Shown here one piece after another: positions 29,245 to 36,921 of a DNA stretch of 64,000 nucleotides. The notes under the pieces were generated by a model. It was not told the origin of the DNA. It saw only the letters and a list, made by a program, of their open reading frames with translations, and did not search any database. The position numbers were made by a program, and so were the translations under genes. Numbering within the stretch: the first letter of the stretch is position 1; each line of letters begins with the position of its first letter. The DNA comes from Polyangiaceae bacterium (GTDB lineage: Bacteria > Myxococcota_A > Polyangia > Polyangiales > Polyangiaceae): the NCBI GenBank assembly GCA_019637265.1, contig JAHBVY010000011.1:45563-109562 (forward strand). The letters run 5' to 3'.

Positions 29245-29613
29245 GTGATCCTCGGGTGGCACCTTTTGTTCGATGCTCAGGGCGCCGCCCCGAGTGAGCT
29301 CGCGTGCGAACAGCGGCTCCGCGGCGCGCTGGCGGAGCTGCCGCGCGCGCTCGGCCTCACCCCGGTGGGCGCCCCGCAGGTCGCCAAGCGCCCGGCGCTG
29401 CTGGTGGGGCTGCAGCTGCTCGCGGAGAGTCACCTGAGCCTGCACCTCCGCCCCGAAGCGGGGATGGTCCACGCGGATCTATTCTCCTGCGCGCCCTTCG
29501 ACCGGGAGCGCGCCACGGCGCTGCTGCTCGCGGCCTACCCCGTGACCCGCCACCACGTCACCTGGCTCGAGCGGACGCTGCCCGGCCCCGAGCGCCAGCC
29601 CGAGGATGTGTGA
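29245..29613 (+). CDS. speD: S-adenosylmethionine decarboxylase-family proenzyme (SpeD-like)
   Basis: 122 residues from GTG 29245, the size of the prokaryotic class 1B enzyme. The self-processing site is intact: cleavage E61-S62 (pyruvoyl precursor) in LLAESHLSLH, catalytic H67 and C82 at exactly the +5 and +20 spacings of Thermotoga SpeD (S63, H68, C83). It normally makes decarboxylated AdoMet for spermidine synthesis, but SpeD homologues that act on arginine or ornithine are also known. The usual HTWPE is HLRPE here, so substrate specificity is open. No spermidine synthase gene lies nearby. It overlaps the next gene by four bases (GTGA). Confidence 0.85.
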   Translation: MILGWHLLFDAQGAAPSELACEQRLRGALAELPRALGLTPVGAPQVAKRPALLVGLQLLAESHLSLHLRPEAGMVHADLFSCAPFDRERATALLLAAYPVTRHHVTWLERTLPGPERQPEDV

Positions 29614-29945
29614 GCGCGCCGCTCCACCTGAGCCTCTGCTACGCGGCCTGCGACGCCGACACGCTGACTGAAGCGCACCTCCGAAGCGCGGCGCGCGCGG
29701 CGTTCGAGGCCATGGGTTGGCGCGCCGCGCTCAGCGCGCACCGCTGGGAGCCGCAGGGCTTGTCGCTGATGCTGGTCGCCGACGAAGCGACGCTCATCCT
29801 CCACACCTGGCCCGAGCTGGGCTGCGTGCTGGCGGATCTGATGCTGCTCACGGGAGGCGACGCCGAGGCGCTGATGCGCGCCTTCGGAGAGCACGCAGCG
29901 CTGCCGGGGGCTGCGGTGCACCGCAGCGTGCGCGGTGGCACCTGA
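29610..29945 (+). CDS. SpeD paralogue lacking the pyruvoyl serine (candidate prozyme-like subunit)
   Basis: 111 residues from GTG 29610, translationally coupled to speD (GTGA). The SpeD core is plain: DEATLILHTWPELGCVLADLML. Aligned with speD, the pyruvoyl-forming Ser is A60, the following His is T61, the catalytic Cys is L80, while the His at +5 (H65) and the TWPE motif are kept. It therefore cannot self-cleave to form pyruvoyl. By analogy with the trypanosomatid prozyme, it may pair with and tune the active SpeD; the coupling of the two genes supports a 1:1 complex. A decaying duplicate is the alternative, but its good conservation of framework residues argues against that. Confidence 0.8.
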   Translation: MSAPLHLSLCYAACDADTLTEAHLRSAARAAFEAMGWRAALSAHRWEPQGLSLMLVADEATLILHTWPELGCVLADLMLLTGGDAEALMRAFGEHAALPGAAVHRSVRGGT

Positions 29946-29967
29946 TGTAAGGTGCCCTTACGGGTTA

Positions 29968-30000
29968 CGCAGCGCGCTGCCAAACCCCCCAAAAAACGGC
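29968..30000. repeat. Dispersed G-rich element (reverse, with palindrome)
   Basis: CGCAGCGCGCTGCC followed by AAACCCCCCAAAAAACGGC. It is the reverse complement of the copy at 4129-4158, including the GCAGCGCGCTGC palindrome. It lies between the convergent SpeD-paralogue and hydrolase genes and could act as a terminator region. Confidence 0.8.
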
Positions 30001-30067
30001 CAGGGCACACGCAGCCAGTGGGGCGCGATCCACCGACGCCCTCCGCAGCCGCCTCGCGCCGCCGCCT

Positions 30068-32290
30068 TCAACGCGGTGGGAGCCTGCCTTTCGGGTCGTC
30101 AGCCAGGTTGCGCAAGAAGTCAGCGCTCTGGTCCATGGCCCCGGGGACGTAGTAGATCACGAAGTGGCCATCGCGACCGGTGGGGGTCGGGTCCCACTGC
30201 ACCAGGGCGCCCGTCGCGGCGCCCCCCGCGAGGTTGCCGCTCAAGCCCTCGGCGGGCACCGAGAACGGCACCAAGGATGGCGTCCAGGCCAGCTCCGCCG
30301 GGAGCCGCACCACCGGCTCGAGCGGCGGCAGGCCGAGCGCCACCGCCTGCACCTCGATCCCGTGCGGCGGTGAGTAGCTGTCGCCACCCCCGGTCGGCGT
30401 GACCCCCTCCGTCATCAACACGCTCTTCGGAGCGAAGCCCGCGCGCGGCTCCTTGAGGAGCATCGGCACGTAGTGGATGGGGTCGGTCGGATCCACGATC
30501 GACTGCGCCAGGGAGATCTCCGGGTGCAGCTCATTCAGCTCCCCCTGCTCATGCACCGTGAGCGCCAAGAACACGGTGCTGACGAGGCGCGACACGTCGA
30601 TGGGCGCCGTCTTCTCGAGCAAGGTGATGCTGATCATGCTGGCGGAGCCGCTCAGCACCGCGCCGCGCGTCTGATCGTCCACCGCGAGGAACATCGGGCC
30701 GTTGAGGCCCCCCTGGCTGTGCCCCATGAACATCACCCGCGTCGGATCGAAGCGAATGGCGGCGCCGGTGTTCGACACCTCCGCCGGGATCTCGATGCGC
30801 GTCTCGGTGAACAGCCGCGCCTGCTGCACCACGTCGATCGCCGACTGCGGTCCATTGGCCCGCGCCGCCACCGGGTTCGAGACGTTGAAGAACAGGATGT
30901 CGGGGTTGCCGCCGTCGGCGCCCGGGCGCGTGCCGTGGAAGATCTGATCGATGCCCATGGTCGCGATGCAGCGCTCGGCGAGCGCCGGGCCCTCGTCGCC
31001 CTCGCCGATGAAGCTCCGGAAGTTGCCGCCCGTGCCGTGCGCGTACAACGTGATGGGGTACCCCTCCGAGGGCATCGGGCAGGCGGCGGGGTCGGGCACC
31101 ATCAGCGCGAAGCGCAGCGAGAAGTCCCGCTGGAGCTCCGGCGCACCCTGAGCGTCGAAGGCGAGCTCACCGCCGTCGCCGAAGCGCGCGAAGGGGATCG
31201 TGCCACGCTGGAAATCTGGCGATGGGCCGTACTCCCCCTCGTAGATGTCCGCCGTCCCCCACCCTCCTCGCGCCTCCCAGGCCGAGGCGGTGGGCGCAGG
31301 GTAGTTGTCCATCACCCAGTCGCGGAGGGCCTGTGTTTCCCGCACTGGATCCGAGGTGGTGAACACCGCGAGGTGGACGACGTCGCTCGCCTCGACCCCC
31401 TGAGCCGTGATCTCCTCCAAGGCAGGCAACAAAGCTGACTTGTGTGCCCCAAGCGCGCCGCCCGGCGACATCTCCACGCCGAGCAGCTGCTCGAGCTCCT
31501 CCGAGCGCCCCACCGCGCCGCCGTCCGCAGCGCGGAGCGCCGAGGTGACGACCAGCGCGTAGCGCGTGGCGCGACGCAGCGGGTGACCCAGGGCGGGCAT
31601 GAAGGCCAGCGTACCTGACGGCCAGTACACGCCCTCCTCCTCCTGCCAGTGGAGGGTCAAGAGGCGCCTCGAGCCGCGCTCCGGCGAGGCGGGGTCGATG
31701 TCGATCAGCTGCACGCTGCTCTCTGGGCTCAGGCTCTCGAGCGGCCCGGCAGGTAGGCTGCTCGGATCGAGCGGCCCATCGAAGCGCAGGTAACCCGCGG
31801 CAACGGGGCTGAAGCCCTCCATCACGTCGTGCATCGACTCGATGTAGGTCCGGAGCAGCGGCACCAAGCGCGGGTTGGGGTAGCCAAGCAGGTGCACACG
31901 CCCCGCCGGCGTCAGCCGCCAGTCGCTCGGCCAAGGATGATCGAAGAAACGCTCCTCCGTGAGCTCGTCCAAGCTCGCGGGCACCTGGTAGATCGAGCGA
32001 ATGGAGGGCGCGCCCCCCACCCCCGCGGTCCCTGCCGTGCCCGCCGTGCCACCGGCGCCCCCCGCGGCGCCGCCGTCGCCATCGTCTCCACCACAAGCCG
32101 GCGCCAGCAGCGCGAGCACGCACGCGAAGCTGGCGAGCGCCCAGGCGCTCCTCTTGGCTCCGCTCGAGAGCGCCTCACCCGCCCGCCCTCCACCGATCGG
32201 GTGCCGCCGCTGAGCCCCGCCGTCCTTGACTCGGCAGCGCCCTGGATTGATCGGACGGCGACTTACGGAGAAGCTCGGGGGATAAGTCAT
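30068..32290 (-). CDS. Alpha/beta-hydrolase-fold lipoprotein
   Basis: 740 residues. The start ATG 32290 is the only good one; the signal core comes late, with lipobox LALLAPAC (Cys at about residue 65). A Gly/Ala/Thr linker (GGAGGTAGTAGTAG) follows. The nucleophile elbow GHSQGG is in the middle third (VMFMGHSQGGLNG), preceded by an oxyanion-type YAHGTGG. A C-terminal His (DGHFVIYY) is a good candidate for the triad base. The protein is a lipase/esterase-like surface enzyme; substrate unknown. Its start lies only 17 bases from that of the divergent phosphatidyltransferase gene, so the promoters must overlap coding sequence. Confidence 0.8.
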   Translation of the reverse strand: MTYPPSFSVSRRPINPGRCRVKDGGAQRRHPIGGGRAGEALSSGAKRSAWALASFACVLALLAPACGGDDGDGGAAGGAGGTAGTAGTAGVGGAPSIRSIYQVPASLDELTEERFFDHPWPSDWRLTPAGRVHLLGYPNPRLVPLLRTYIESMHDVMEGFSPVAAGYLRFDGPLDPSSLPAGPLESLSPESSVQLIDIDPASPERGSRRLLTLHWQEEEGVYWPSGTLAFMPALGHPLRRATRYALVVTSALRAADGGAVGRSEELEQLLGVEMSPGGALGAHKSALLPALEEITAQGVEASDVVHLAVFTTSDPVRETQALRDWVMDNYPAPTASAWEARGGWGTADIYEGEYGPSPDFQRGTIPFARFGDGGELAFDAQGAPELQRDFSLRFALMVPDPAACPMPSEGYPITLYAHGTGGNFRSFIGEGDEGPALAERCIATMGIDQIFHGTRPGADGGNPDILFFNVSNPVAARANGPQSAIDVVQQARLFTETRIEIPAEVSNTGAAIRFDPTRVMFMGHSQGGLNGPMFLAVDDQTRGAVLSGSASMISITLLEKTAPIDVSRLVSTVFLALTVHEQGELNELHPEISLAQSIVDPTDPIHYVPMLLKEPRAGFAPKSVLMTEGVTPTGGGDSYSPPHGIEVQAVALGLPPLEPVVRLPAELAWTPSLVPFSVPAEGLSGNLAGGAATGALVQWDPTPTGRDGHFVIYYVPGAMDQSADFLRNLADDPKGRLPPR

Positions 32291-32307
32291 ATGTCCGGCA
32301 GAGTACC

Positions 32308-33399
32308 ATGACTTGGGCGCTGGTCCTTCATGTGGGCCCGAGCGACGCGACGGCGCGCGTCGCGGGGCTACCGCTCATCACCCGTTTGGCGCTCGACGCT
32401 CAGGCGGCAGGCGCGCGCACGGTGGTGCTCGCGTCAGGCCTCACGGACCCCTCCCTCGAGGCCAGGACCCGCGCGGCGCTGATCCACCCCAAGCTGACGC
32501 TGCCGATCGAAAGCGAGCCCCCCGCCGATGTGACGAAGCTCCACGTGGCAGCGAGCACCGTGGTCCACCGCGGGCTGTTCAAGGCGATCGCCGACGCCGG
32601 CCTCGAGCGCGACCTCGACCTGCGTGAAACGCGCTTCGCCTTCGACCCGCCGTGGGGCTTCGATCCCATCAGCGTCACTGACGACACCAGCCGGCGGCGC
32701 GCCGAAGCGGCGCTGTTTCGCTCGCTGCGCAAGCCGCAAGACGGCTGGACCTCCCGCTACTTGAACCGCTACTTGTCGCTCGCCGTCAGCCGCCTGCTGG
32801 TGAAGACGCCGCTCCGCCCCAACCAACTCTCGGTCCTCATCTTGGCGGTCGGCCTGGCTGGCGCGGCGATCGCCGCCCGCGGTGACTACCTATCGCTCGT
32901 GATCGGCGCGCTCTTGTTTCAGGCGCAGAGCGTGCTCGATGGCTGCGACGGCGAGATGAGCCGGGTCACTTACCAAGGCTCCCTGCTCGGTGAGTGGCTC
33001 GACACCATCGGCGACGATCTGACCAACTACGGCTTCTTCGCGGGCGCCGCCTGGGGCCTCTACACGCAGACGGGCAGCGCCCTCTACCTCATCACCGGCG
33101 TGGTCACGCTCGCTTGCGGTGTGATCGCGAGCGGCCTCGAGTACCGCTACTTGCTGCGAATTGGCTCGGGTGACTTACTCAAGTACCCCCTCAGCCAGAG
33201 CACCACCTCCGGCACCGGGCTGATGGCGCGCATCGGGCCGCTGTTCAAGCGCGACACCTTCGTGATGCTCACGCTGCTCGGCGCGCTCGTGGGTCAGCTG
33301 CGGGTGATGCTGGTGGTGTTCGCGCTCGGCGCGGTGGGGGTCCTGTTCGGTGTGCTCAGCACCGAGCTGCGGCTCCGGCGCGAGCGGGCGGGGAGCTGA
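32308..33399 (+). CDS. CDP-alcohol phosphatidyltransferase with N-terminal nucleotidyltransferase-like domain
   Basis: 363 residues. The C-terminal part (about 160-355) is an integral membrane CDP-alcohol phosphotransferase with the metal-binding motif DGCDGEMSR-x8-GEWLDTIGDD (about residues 211-237), near the classical D-x2-DG-x2-AR-x8-G-x3-D-x3-D with Ser for Ala. The N-terminal 130 residues look like a shortened sugar-nucleotidyltransferase (AAGARTVVLASG, AFDPPWGFDPISV). This is the layout of bifunctional IPCT/DIPPS enzymes that make inositol phosphodiesters, but the N-terminal catalytic GG motif is lacking. It is probably a polar-lipid or phosphodiester synthase. The outer-membrane gene follows after two bases. 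Confidence 0.83.
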   Translation: MTWALVLHVGPSDATARVAGLPLITRLALDAQAAGARTVVLASGLTDPSLEARTRAALIHPKLTLPIESEPPADVTKLHVAASTVVHRGLFKAIADAGLERDLDLRETRFAFDPPWGFDPISVTDDTSRRRAEAALFRSLRKPQDGWTSRYLNRYLSLAVSRLLVKTPLRPNQLSVLILAVGLAGAAIAARGDYLSLVIGALLFQAQSVLDGCDGEMSRVTYQGSLLGEWLDTIGDDLTNYGFFAGAAWGLYTQTGSALYLITGVVTLACGVIASGLEYRYLLRIGSGDLLKYPLSQSTTSGTGLMARIGPLFKRDTFVMLTLLGALVGQLRVMLVVFALGAVGVLFGVLSTELRLRRERAGS

Positions 33400-33401
33400 A
33401 G

Positions 33402-34907
33402 GTGCACCGCGGCCAAACACTGGTAGAATCGCTGATTTTTAGGGCAGTCATGCTGTCTTTCATGGGGTTCGTCACCCTGACCTCATCGAGCCCAGCGCGC
33501 GCCGCAGGGCCCCTCGGCGCGGAGGGCGCGCCGATCCGCACCAGCGACTACACGGTGGACCTCTACCAAGGCCCCGTCACCGTGAGCACCCGCGTGATCG
33601 GCCTGAGCGGCGCCTACACCGCGATCGCCGAAGGGGTGGACGGCCTGGCGCAGAACCCGGCGGCGGCCACGGTGCGCACCGCCTGGTCGATAGACAGCTT
33701 CGATTACGATTGGGGGGTGGGCTTCACCTCCGCCAGCTCGCTCCGCGGCAATGACTTTTATAACAGCGGGCTCCCCGAGGGTGAGCTCGAGGGTGGGGAG
33801 GGTGGCCTGATGTTCCTCACCCCCGCGGTGCTGTTTCAAGACGGGCCGTGGGGCTACGGGCTCACCGCGCAGCTGCAGACCTTCAGCCTGCGCCGCGGTG
33901 AGGGCGCGGGCCCGGCGCAGAGCCTGGAGGCGCAGTTCGCGGACGTGACGGGGAGCATCGCGTACGGCTTCATGCGCGGTGAGTTTTGTTTGGGGGTTGG
34001 CTTGCGGAGCGTGGCGCTGAGCGTCGCTCGCGGGGCGTCAGAGGGCGGCGAACAGCTGTTCGTCACCACCGGCATGGCGCCGGTGCTCGGCGCCGTCTAC
34101 AAGCCGGAGGGGCGGCGCCTCCGCGTCGGCGCCTCCTTCAAATTCCGCGTGGCAACGGAGGCCGATCCGGGCGCCCAGATCCGGCGCACGCCAGACGGCG
34201 ACTTGGTGCTCGGCTCTGAGGCGGACCCGGACAGCGCCGTCTGGCTCCCGAGCGAGCTGCGTCAGCCCTGGGAGGGGACGCTCGGCTTCGCGCTCTCCCT
34301 GGGACCGCGCCCGCTGAACCCGCGCTTCAAGGATCCGGGCGAGCTGCTCGCGCGCGAGCGGCGGCTCACGGCTTGGCGGCGCCGGGAGCGGGCGCGCGCG
34401 CTGCGCGCCGCGAGCGGCTCCGAGGCGGCGCGCCTCGAGGCGACGCGCCAGCGCGAGGACGCGGAGGACGAAGCGGCCCTGGAGCGCGCCGAGCGCGACT
34501 TGCGGCAGGAGCTCTTGCAGCGCTCTCGGAGCCTCGCTCGCCGCTACCTCCTGATAAGCTCGGAGGTTCAGCTCACCGGCGCCTCCAACGACTCGGTCGG
34601 GGTGGAGTCGTTCGTGCGGCAGGAGGTGGCGCGCGCGGGTGAGGAGCTCACCTTCAGCCCGCGGCTCGGCCTGGAGGGCGAGCCCTGGGCGCATCAGCTG
34701 AAGCTGCGCGGCGGGAGCTACCTCGAGCCCGCGCGGTTTCGCCGGAGCAGCCCGCGCGTCCACGGCACCCTCGGCTTCGACGCTCGGCTGTTCGAGTGGA
34801 CCGTGTTCGGGCTGTTCGACGAGGGGACCTCGTGGCGCGCCGGGGCGGCGGCGGACCTGTCGCGCCGCTACTTCGCCTGGAGCGCCGCGGTGGGCGTGTG
34901 GCGGTAG
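33402..34907 (+). CDS. Outer-membrane beta-barrel protein (PorV/UPF0164-like)
   Basis: 501 residues from GTG 33402 (GGGGAG upstream); ATG 33450 is an alternative and would give a short signal peptide ending ARA-AG. The start of the mature part has the hallmark of FadL/PorV-like barrels: TRVIGLSGAYTAIAEGVDGLAQNPAA. Amphipathic strands then alternate to the C-terminal WSAAVGVWR. A charged, coiled-coil-like insertion (about 305-375, rich in RER and AERDLRQ) interrupts the barrel, which is unusual. Segment 33983-34005 inside the gene resembles the dispersed G-rich element. It is likely co-transcribed with the phosphatidyltransferase. Confidence 0.72.
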   Translation: MHRGQTLVESLIFRAVMLSFMGFVTLTSSSPARAAGPLGAEGAPIRTSDYTVDLYQGPVTVSTRVIGLSGAYTAIAEGVDGLAQNPAAATVRTAWSIDSFDYDWGVGFTSASSLRGNDFYNSGLPEGELEGGEGGLMFLTPAVLFQDGPWGYGLTAQLQTFSLRRGEGAGPAQSLEAQFADVTGSIAYGFMRGEFCLGVGLRSVALSVARGASEGGEQLFVTTGMAPVLGAVYKPEGRRLRVGASFKFRVATEADPGAQIRRTPDGDLVLGSEADPDSAVWLPSELRQPWEGTLGFALSLGPRPLNPRFKDPGELLARERRLTAWRRRERARALRAASGSEAARLEATRQREDAEDEAALERAERDLRQELLQRSRSLARRYLLISSEVQLTGASNDSVGVESFVRQEVARAGEELTFSPRLGLEGEPWAHQLKLRGGSYLEPARFRRSSPRVHGTLGFDARLFEWTVFGLFDEGTSWRAGAAADLSRRYFAWSAAVGVWR

Positions 34908-34989
34908 CACGGCGTACGCGCACCATGAGCAGGCAAGCTGCCTACAGCGCGACGCGACACGCACCGCGAGCGATGCTCATCCTCACTGA

Positions 34990-35970
34990 CTACTGCGGCT
35001 CGAGCACCAGCGCGAGGGACACACGCGCCTCGCTCCCCGCGCGGCGCTTCAGCTCCGCTTGGCTGGCGTCCACCACGCCGTGCGCGTCGCGCGGCTCGAT
35101 CGCGAAATCGCTCAAGCTCACCCTCAGCGGCTTCACGCTGGTCACCAGCACCCGGGTGGGGGCGACGCCCGGCGCCGCGCGATCGGGGAACTCGAAGGCG
35201 AGGCTCACCTCCACCTGGAGCTCCTTGCGGAACTGATTGAGGGTGAGCTGACCGCTCAAGACCGCGCGCAGCGTGCGCTGCTCCGGGACGCGGCGCCGCT
35301 CGCCGGCACCTGCGTCGCTGGGGGCGGCCTCGTCCGACGACTCCTCGGGCTCGGGGAGCTCCACGTCCTCACCGGGTGCCCGCGGGGCGATGACGTGAGG
35401 TCGCGCGGGCGGCGCCTGCTTGGCTGTTGGTGCGGGCTTGCTCGCGTCGCCGGCGCCCGCTTCGCTGCTCGGGAGCGCCAGCGCGCTGCGGCGCGCCTGG
35501 TAGACGCTGACGGCGCTGGGGTTCACGGTGGCGAGGGTGAAGCCGGCCCAGCGCGCGCGCTCCCGCACGGCCTCCGGGCGACTCGCGCCGAGGTTGAGCC
35601 AGTTGCGCGCCCGCTCGGCGCGCAGCCGCGCCTCGGCGTCGTCCTCCAGGTCCGTCAGGCGCAGGGCGCCGAGATCCACCTCGACGCGCCCCGTCGCCGC
35701 CGTGAGGTCAGCGAGCGGGACGCTCAGCTCGCCGCGCACCAGCGGGAACTGGCCCCGCGTCGTCTGCTCGCGGCTCGCGAGCTCGAAGGTCACGCGACTC
35801 TCGGGGCTGATGCGCAGCCGGATGCTGGGGCTGGTGGTCGCCTCGGTGGAGGCCGCCGGGCGCGGATCCGAGGGCTCGTAGAACACCTCGTCCTGCTCAC
35901 AACCCGTGAGGCAAGCAAGGCAGATGAGGCACCAGCCCGTTCGCACCTCCCCACCATGCAACGCCCGCAT
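34990..35970 (-). CDS. YceI-like lipoprotein
   Basis: 326 residues from ATG 35970; a GTG at 35997 is the longer alternative. The lipobox CLACLTGC is near the N-terminus. The first half of the mature part resembles a YceI lipocalin-type fold: SRVTFELASREQTTRGQFPLVRGELSVPLADL and GRVEVDLGALRLTD. A disordered Pro/Glu linker (about 175-225) follows, then a second strand-rich part. YceI proteins bind polyprenoid-like lipids in the periplasm. The domain call rests on the pattern of the first strands and the interruption by a linker is unusual, so it is tentative. Confidence 0.6.
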   Translation of the reverse strand: MRALHGGEVRTGWCLICLACLTGCEQDEVFYEPSDPRPAASTEATTSPSIRLRISPESRVTFELASREQTTRGQFPLVRGELSVPLADLTAATGRVEVDLGALRLTDLEDDAEARLRAERARNWLNLGASRPEAVRERARWAGFTLATVNPSAVSVYQARRSALALPSSEAGAGDASKPAPTAKQAPPARPHVIAPRAPGEDVELPEPEESSDEAAPSDAGAGERRRVPEQRTLRAVLSGQLTLNQFRKELQVEVSLAFEFPDRAAPGVAPTRVLVTSVKPLRVSLSDFAIEPRDAHGVVDASQAELKRRAGSEARVSLALVLEPQ

Positions 35971-36009
35971 CGCCCGGGGCAAGTAGCCGTCCACCACGCG
36001 GGATCGGGA

Positions 36010-36038
36010 TTTGGGTTTGGGGGTTAGACGGCACCGCG
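36010..36038. repeat. Dispersed G-rich element
   Basis: TTTGGGTTTGGGGGTTAGAC followed by GGCACCGCG, the GACGGCACCGCG 3' type. It lies between the divergent YceI-like and Cys-rich lipoprotein genes. Confidence 0.75.
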
Positions 36039-36192
36039 ATGTGCGGCCTCGCCGCCAGCGACCGATTGTGTGAAACTCGAGTGGCGGAGCTGCGTATCCT
36101 CCGCCACCTTCTCGACCTGAGCCACCTGGCGCCAGATCGATCCCTTCAGCGCACGTCCCTCAGTGCATGACAGCAGACGGAGCCATCGCACC

Positions 36193-36639
36193 ATGTCCAA
36201 CCCGCTTACCCTGAGCCGCATCACCGCCACCCTCACCGCGCTGAGCGCCGCCTCCTTGGTGGTCGCCTGCGGCGGTGCCGCCGCCCCGGAGCCCGCCGCG
36301 CCCGTCGTCGACGCGCAGGAGGTCCCCGCCGCCGCCGAAGCGGAGGAGGCCACCGGGGAGGAGGAGGCGAGCGGCGACGCAGCGGAGGCAGCCGGTGAGA
36401 CCGCGGAGGCGAGCGACGCCCCGGCCGAGGAGCCCGAGCCGGCCGCGGCCGATCCGAAGAAGGACGACCCGAAGAAGGCCGCCGGCGCCAAGGCGGGCTG
36501 CGGCGCTGGCACCTGCGCGCCGGGCAAGTGTGGCGGCGCCAAGCCGGCCCCGAAGCCCGCGCAGAAGCCTGCCCAGAAGCCGGCGACGAAGAAGGCCGGC
36601 GGCGCCAAGGCCGCGTGCGGCGCTGGCACCTGCGCCTGA
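36193..36639 (+). CDS. Cys-motif lipoprotein, candidate MNIO (DUF692) substrate
   Basis: 148 residues from ATG 36193. The lipobox is SLVVAC (Cys26). Then come about 65 residues rich in Ala and Glu, a Lys/Asp/Pro stretch, and two Cys motifs: CGAGTCAPGKC (Cys 103, 108, 113) and the C-terminal CGAGTCA (Cys 142, 147), linked by AQKPAQKP repeats. There are no Cys besides these and the lipobox. Duplicate CGAGTC motifs and GKCGG recall the KCG motifs of bufferin/HvfA-type precursors that DUF692 enzymes modify. The next gene is a DUF692-DUF2063 fusion. I infer a ribosomally made, post-translationally modified lipoprotein, perhaps a surface copper binder. An ORF on the opposite strand here is a shadow. 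Confidence 0.75.
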   Translation: MSNPLTLSRITATLTALSAASLVVACGGAAAPEPAAPVVDAQEVPAAAEAEEATGEEEASGDAAEAAGETAEASDAPAEEPEPAAADPKKDDPKKAAGAKAGCGAGTCAPGKCGGAKPAPKPAQKPAQKPATKKAGGAKAACGAGTCA

Positions 36640-36767
36640 GCTGCGGTCGCCTGAATGCGGCGGCCGCCGCGCAGAGCGCTCGGTCGGCTCGTCTGGCGCG
36701 CGGCGCGTCATGGAGCGACGGCGCCGCGCTCGGTCGCCACGGTGGCCTCGTGGCGGTCAGAGCCTGG

Positions 36768-36810
36768 CGCGGTGCCGTCAGGCTCACTGCCAAACCCCCA
36801 AAAACCCTCA
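36768..36810. repeat. Dispersed G-rich element between precursor and MNIO gene
   Basis: GCGGTGCCGTCAGGCTCACT followed by GCCAAACCCCCAAAAACCC: both 3' types of the element side by side, in reverse. It fills part of the 280 bases between the Cys lipoprotein and the DUF692 gene, and could terminate or attenuate transcription so that precursor exceeds enzyme. Confidence 0.7.
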
Positions 36811-36921
36811 CCCAACGCCGCGATCGCCTGGAGCGGCGACACCCTCTCGGGACGACCCGCTGGCGAGCGCCCCTGAAGAGTCAGTGAGACGCCCCATGTG
36901 TCACGCGGATGGAGTCACCAC

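Noticed and set aside
36024..36629. ORF on the minus strand over the Cys lipoprotein
   Set aside because: Its product is low-complexity Ala/Ser/Gly/Pro, has no start signal or domain, and mirrors the plus-strand gene, which has a ribosome-binding site, lipobox and motif structure.
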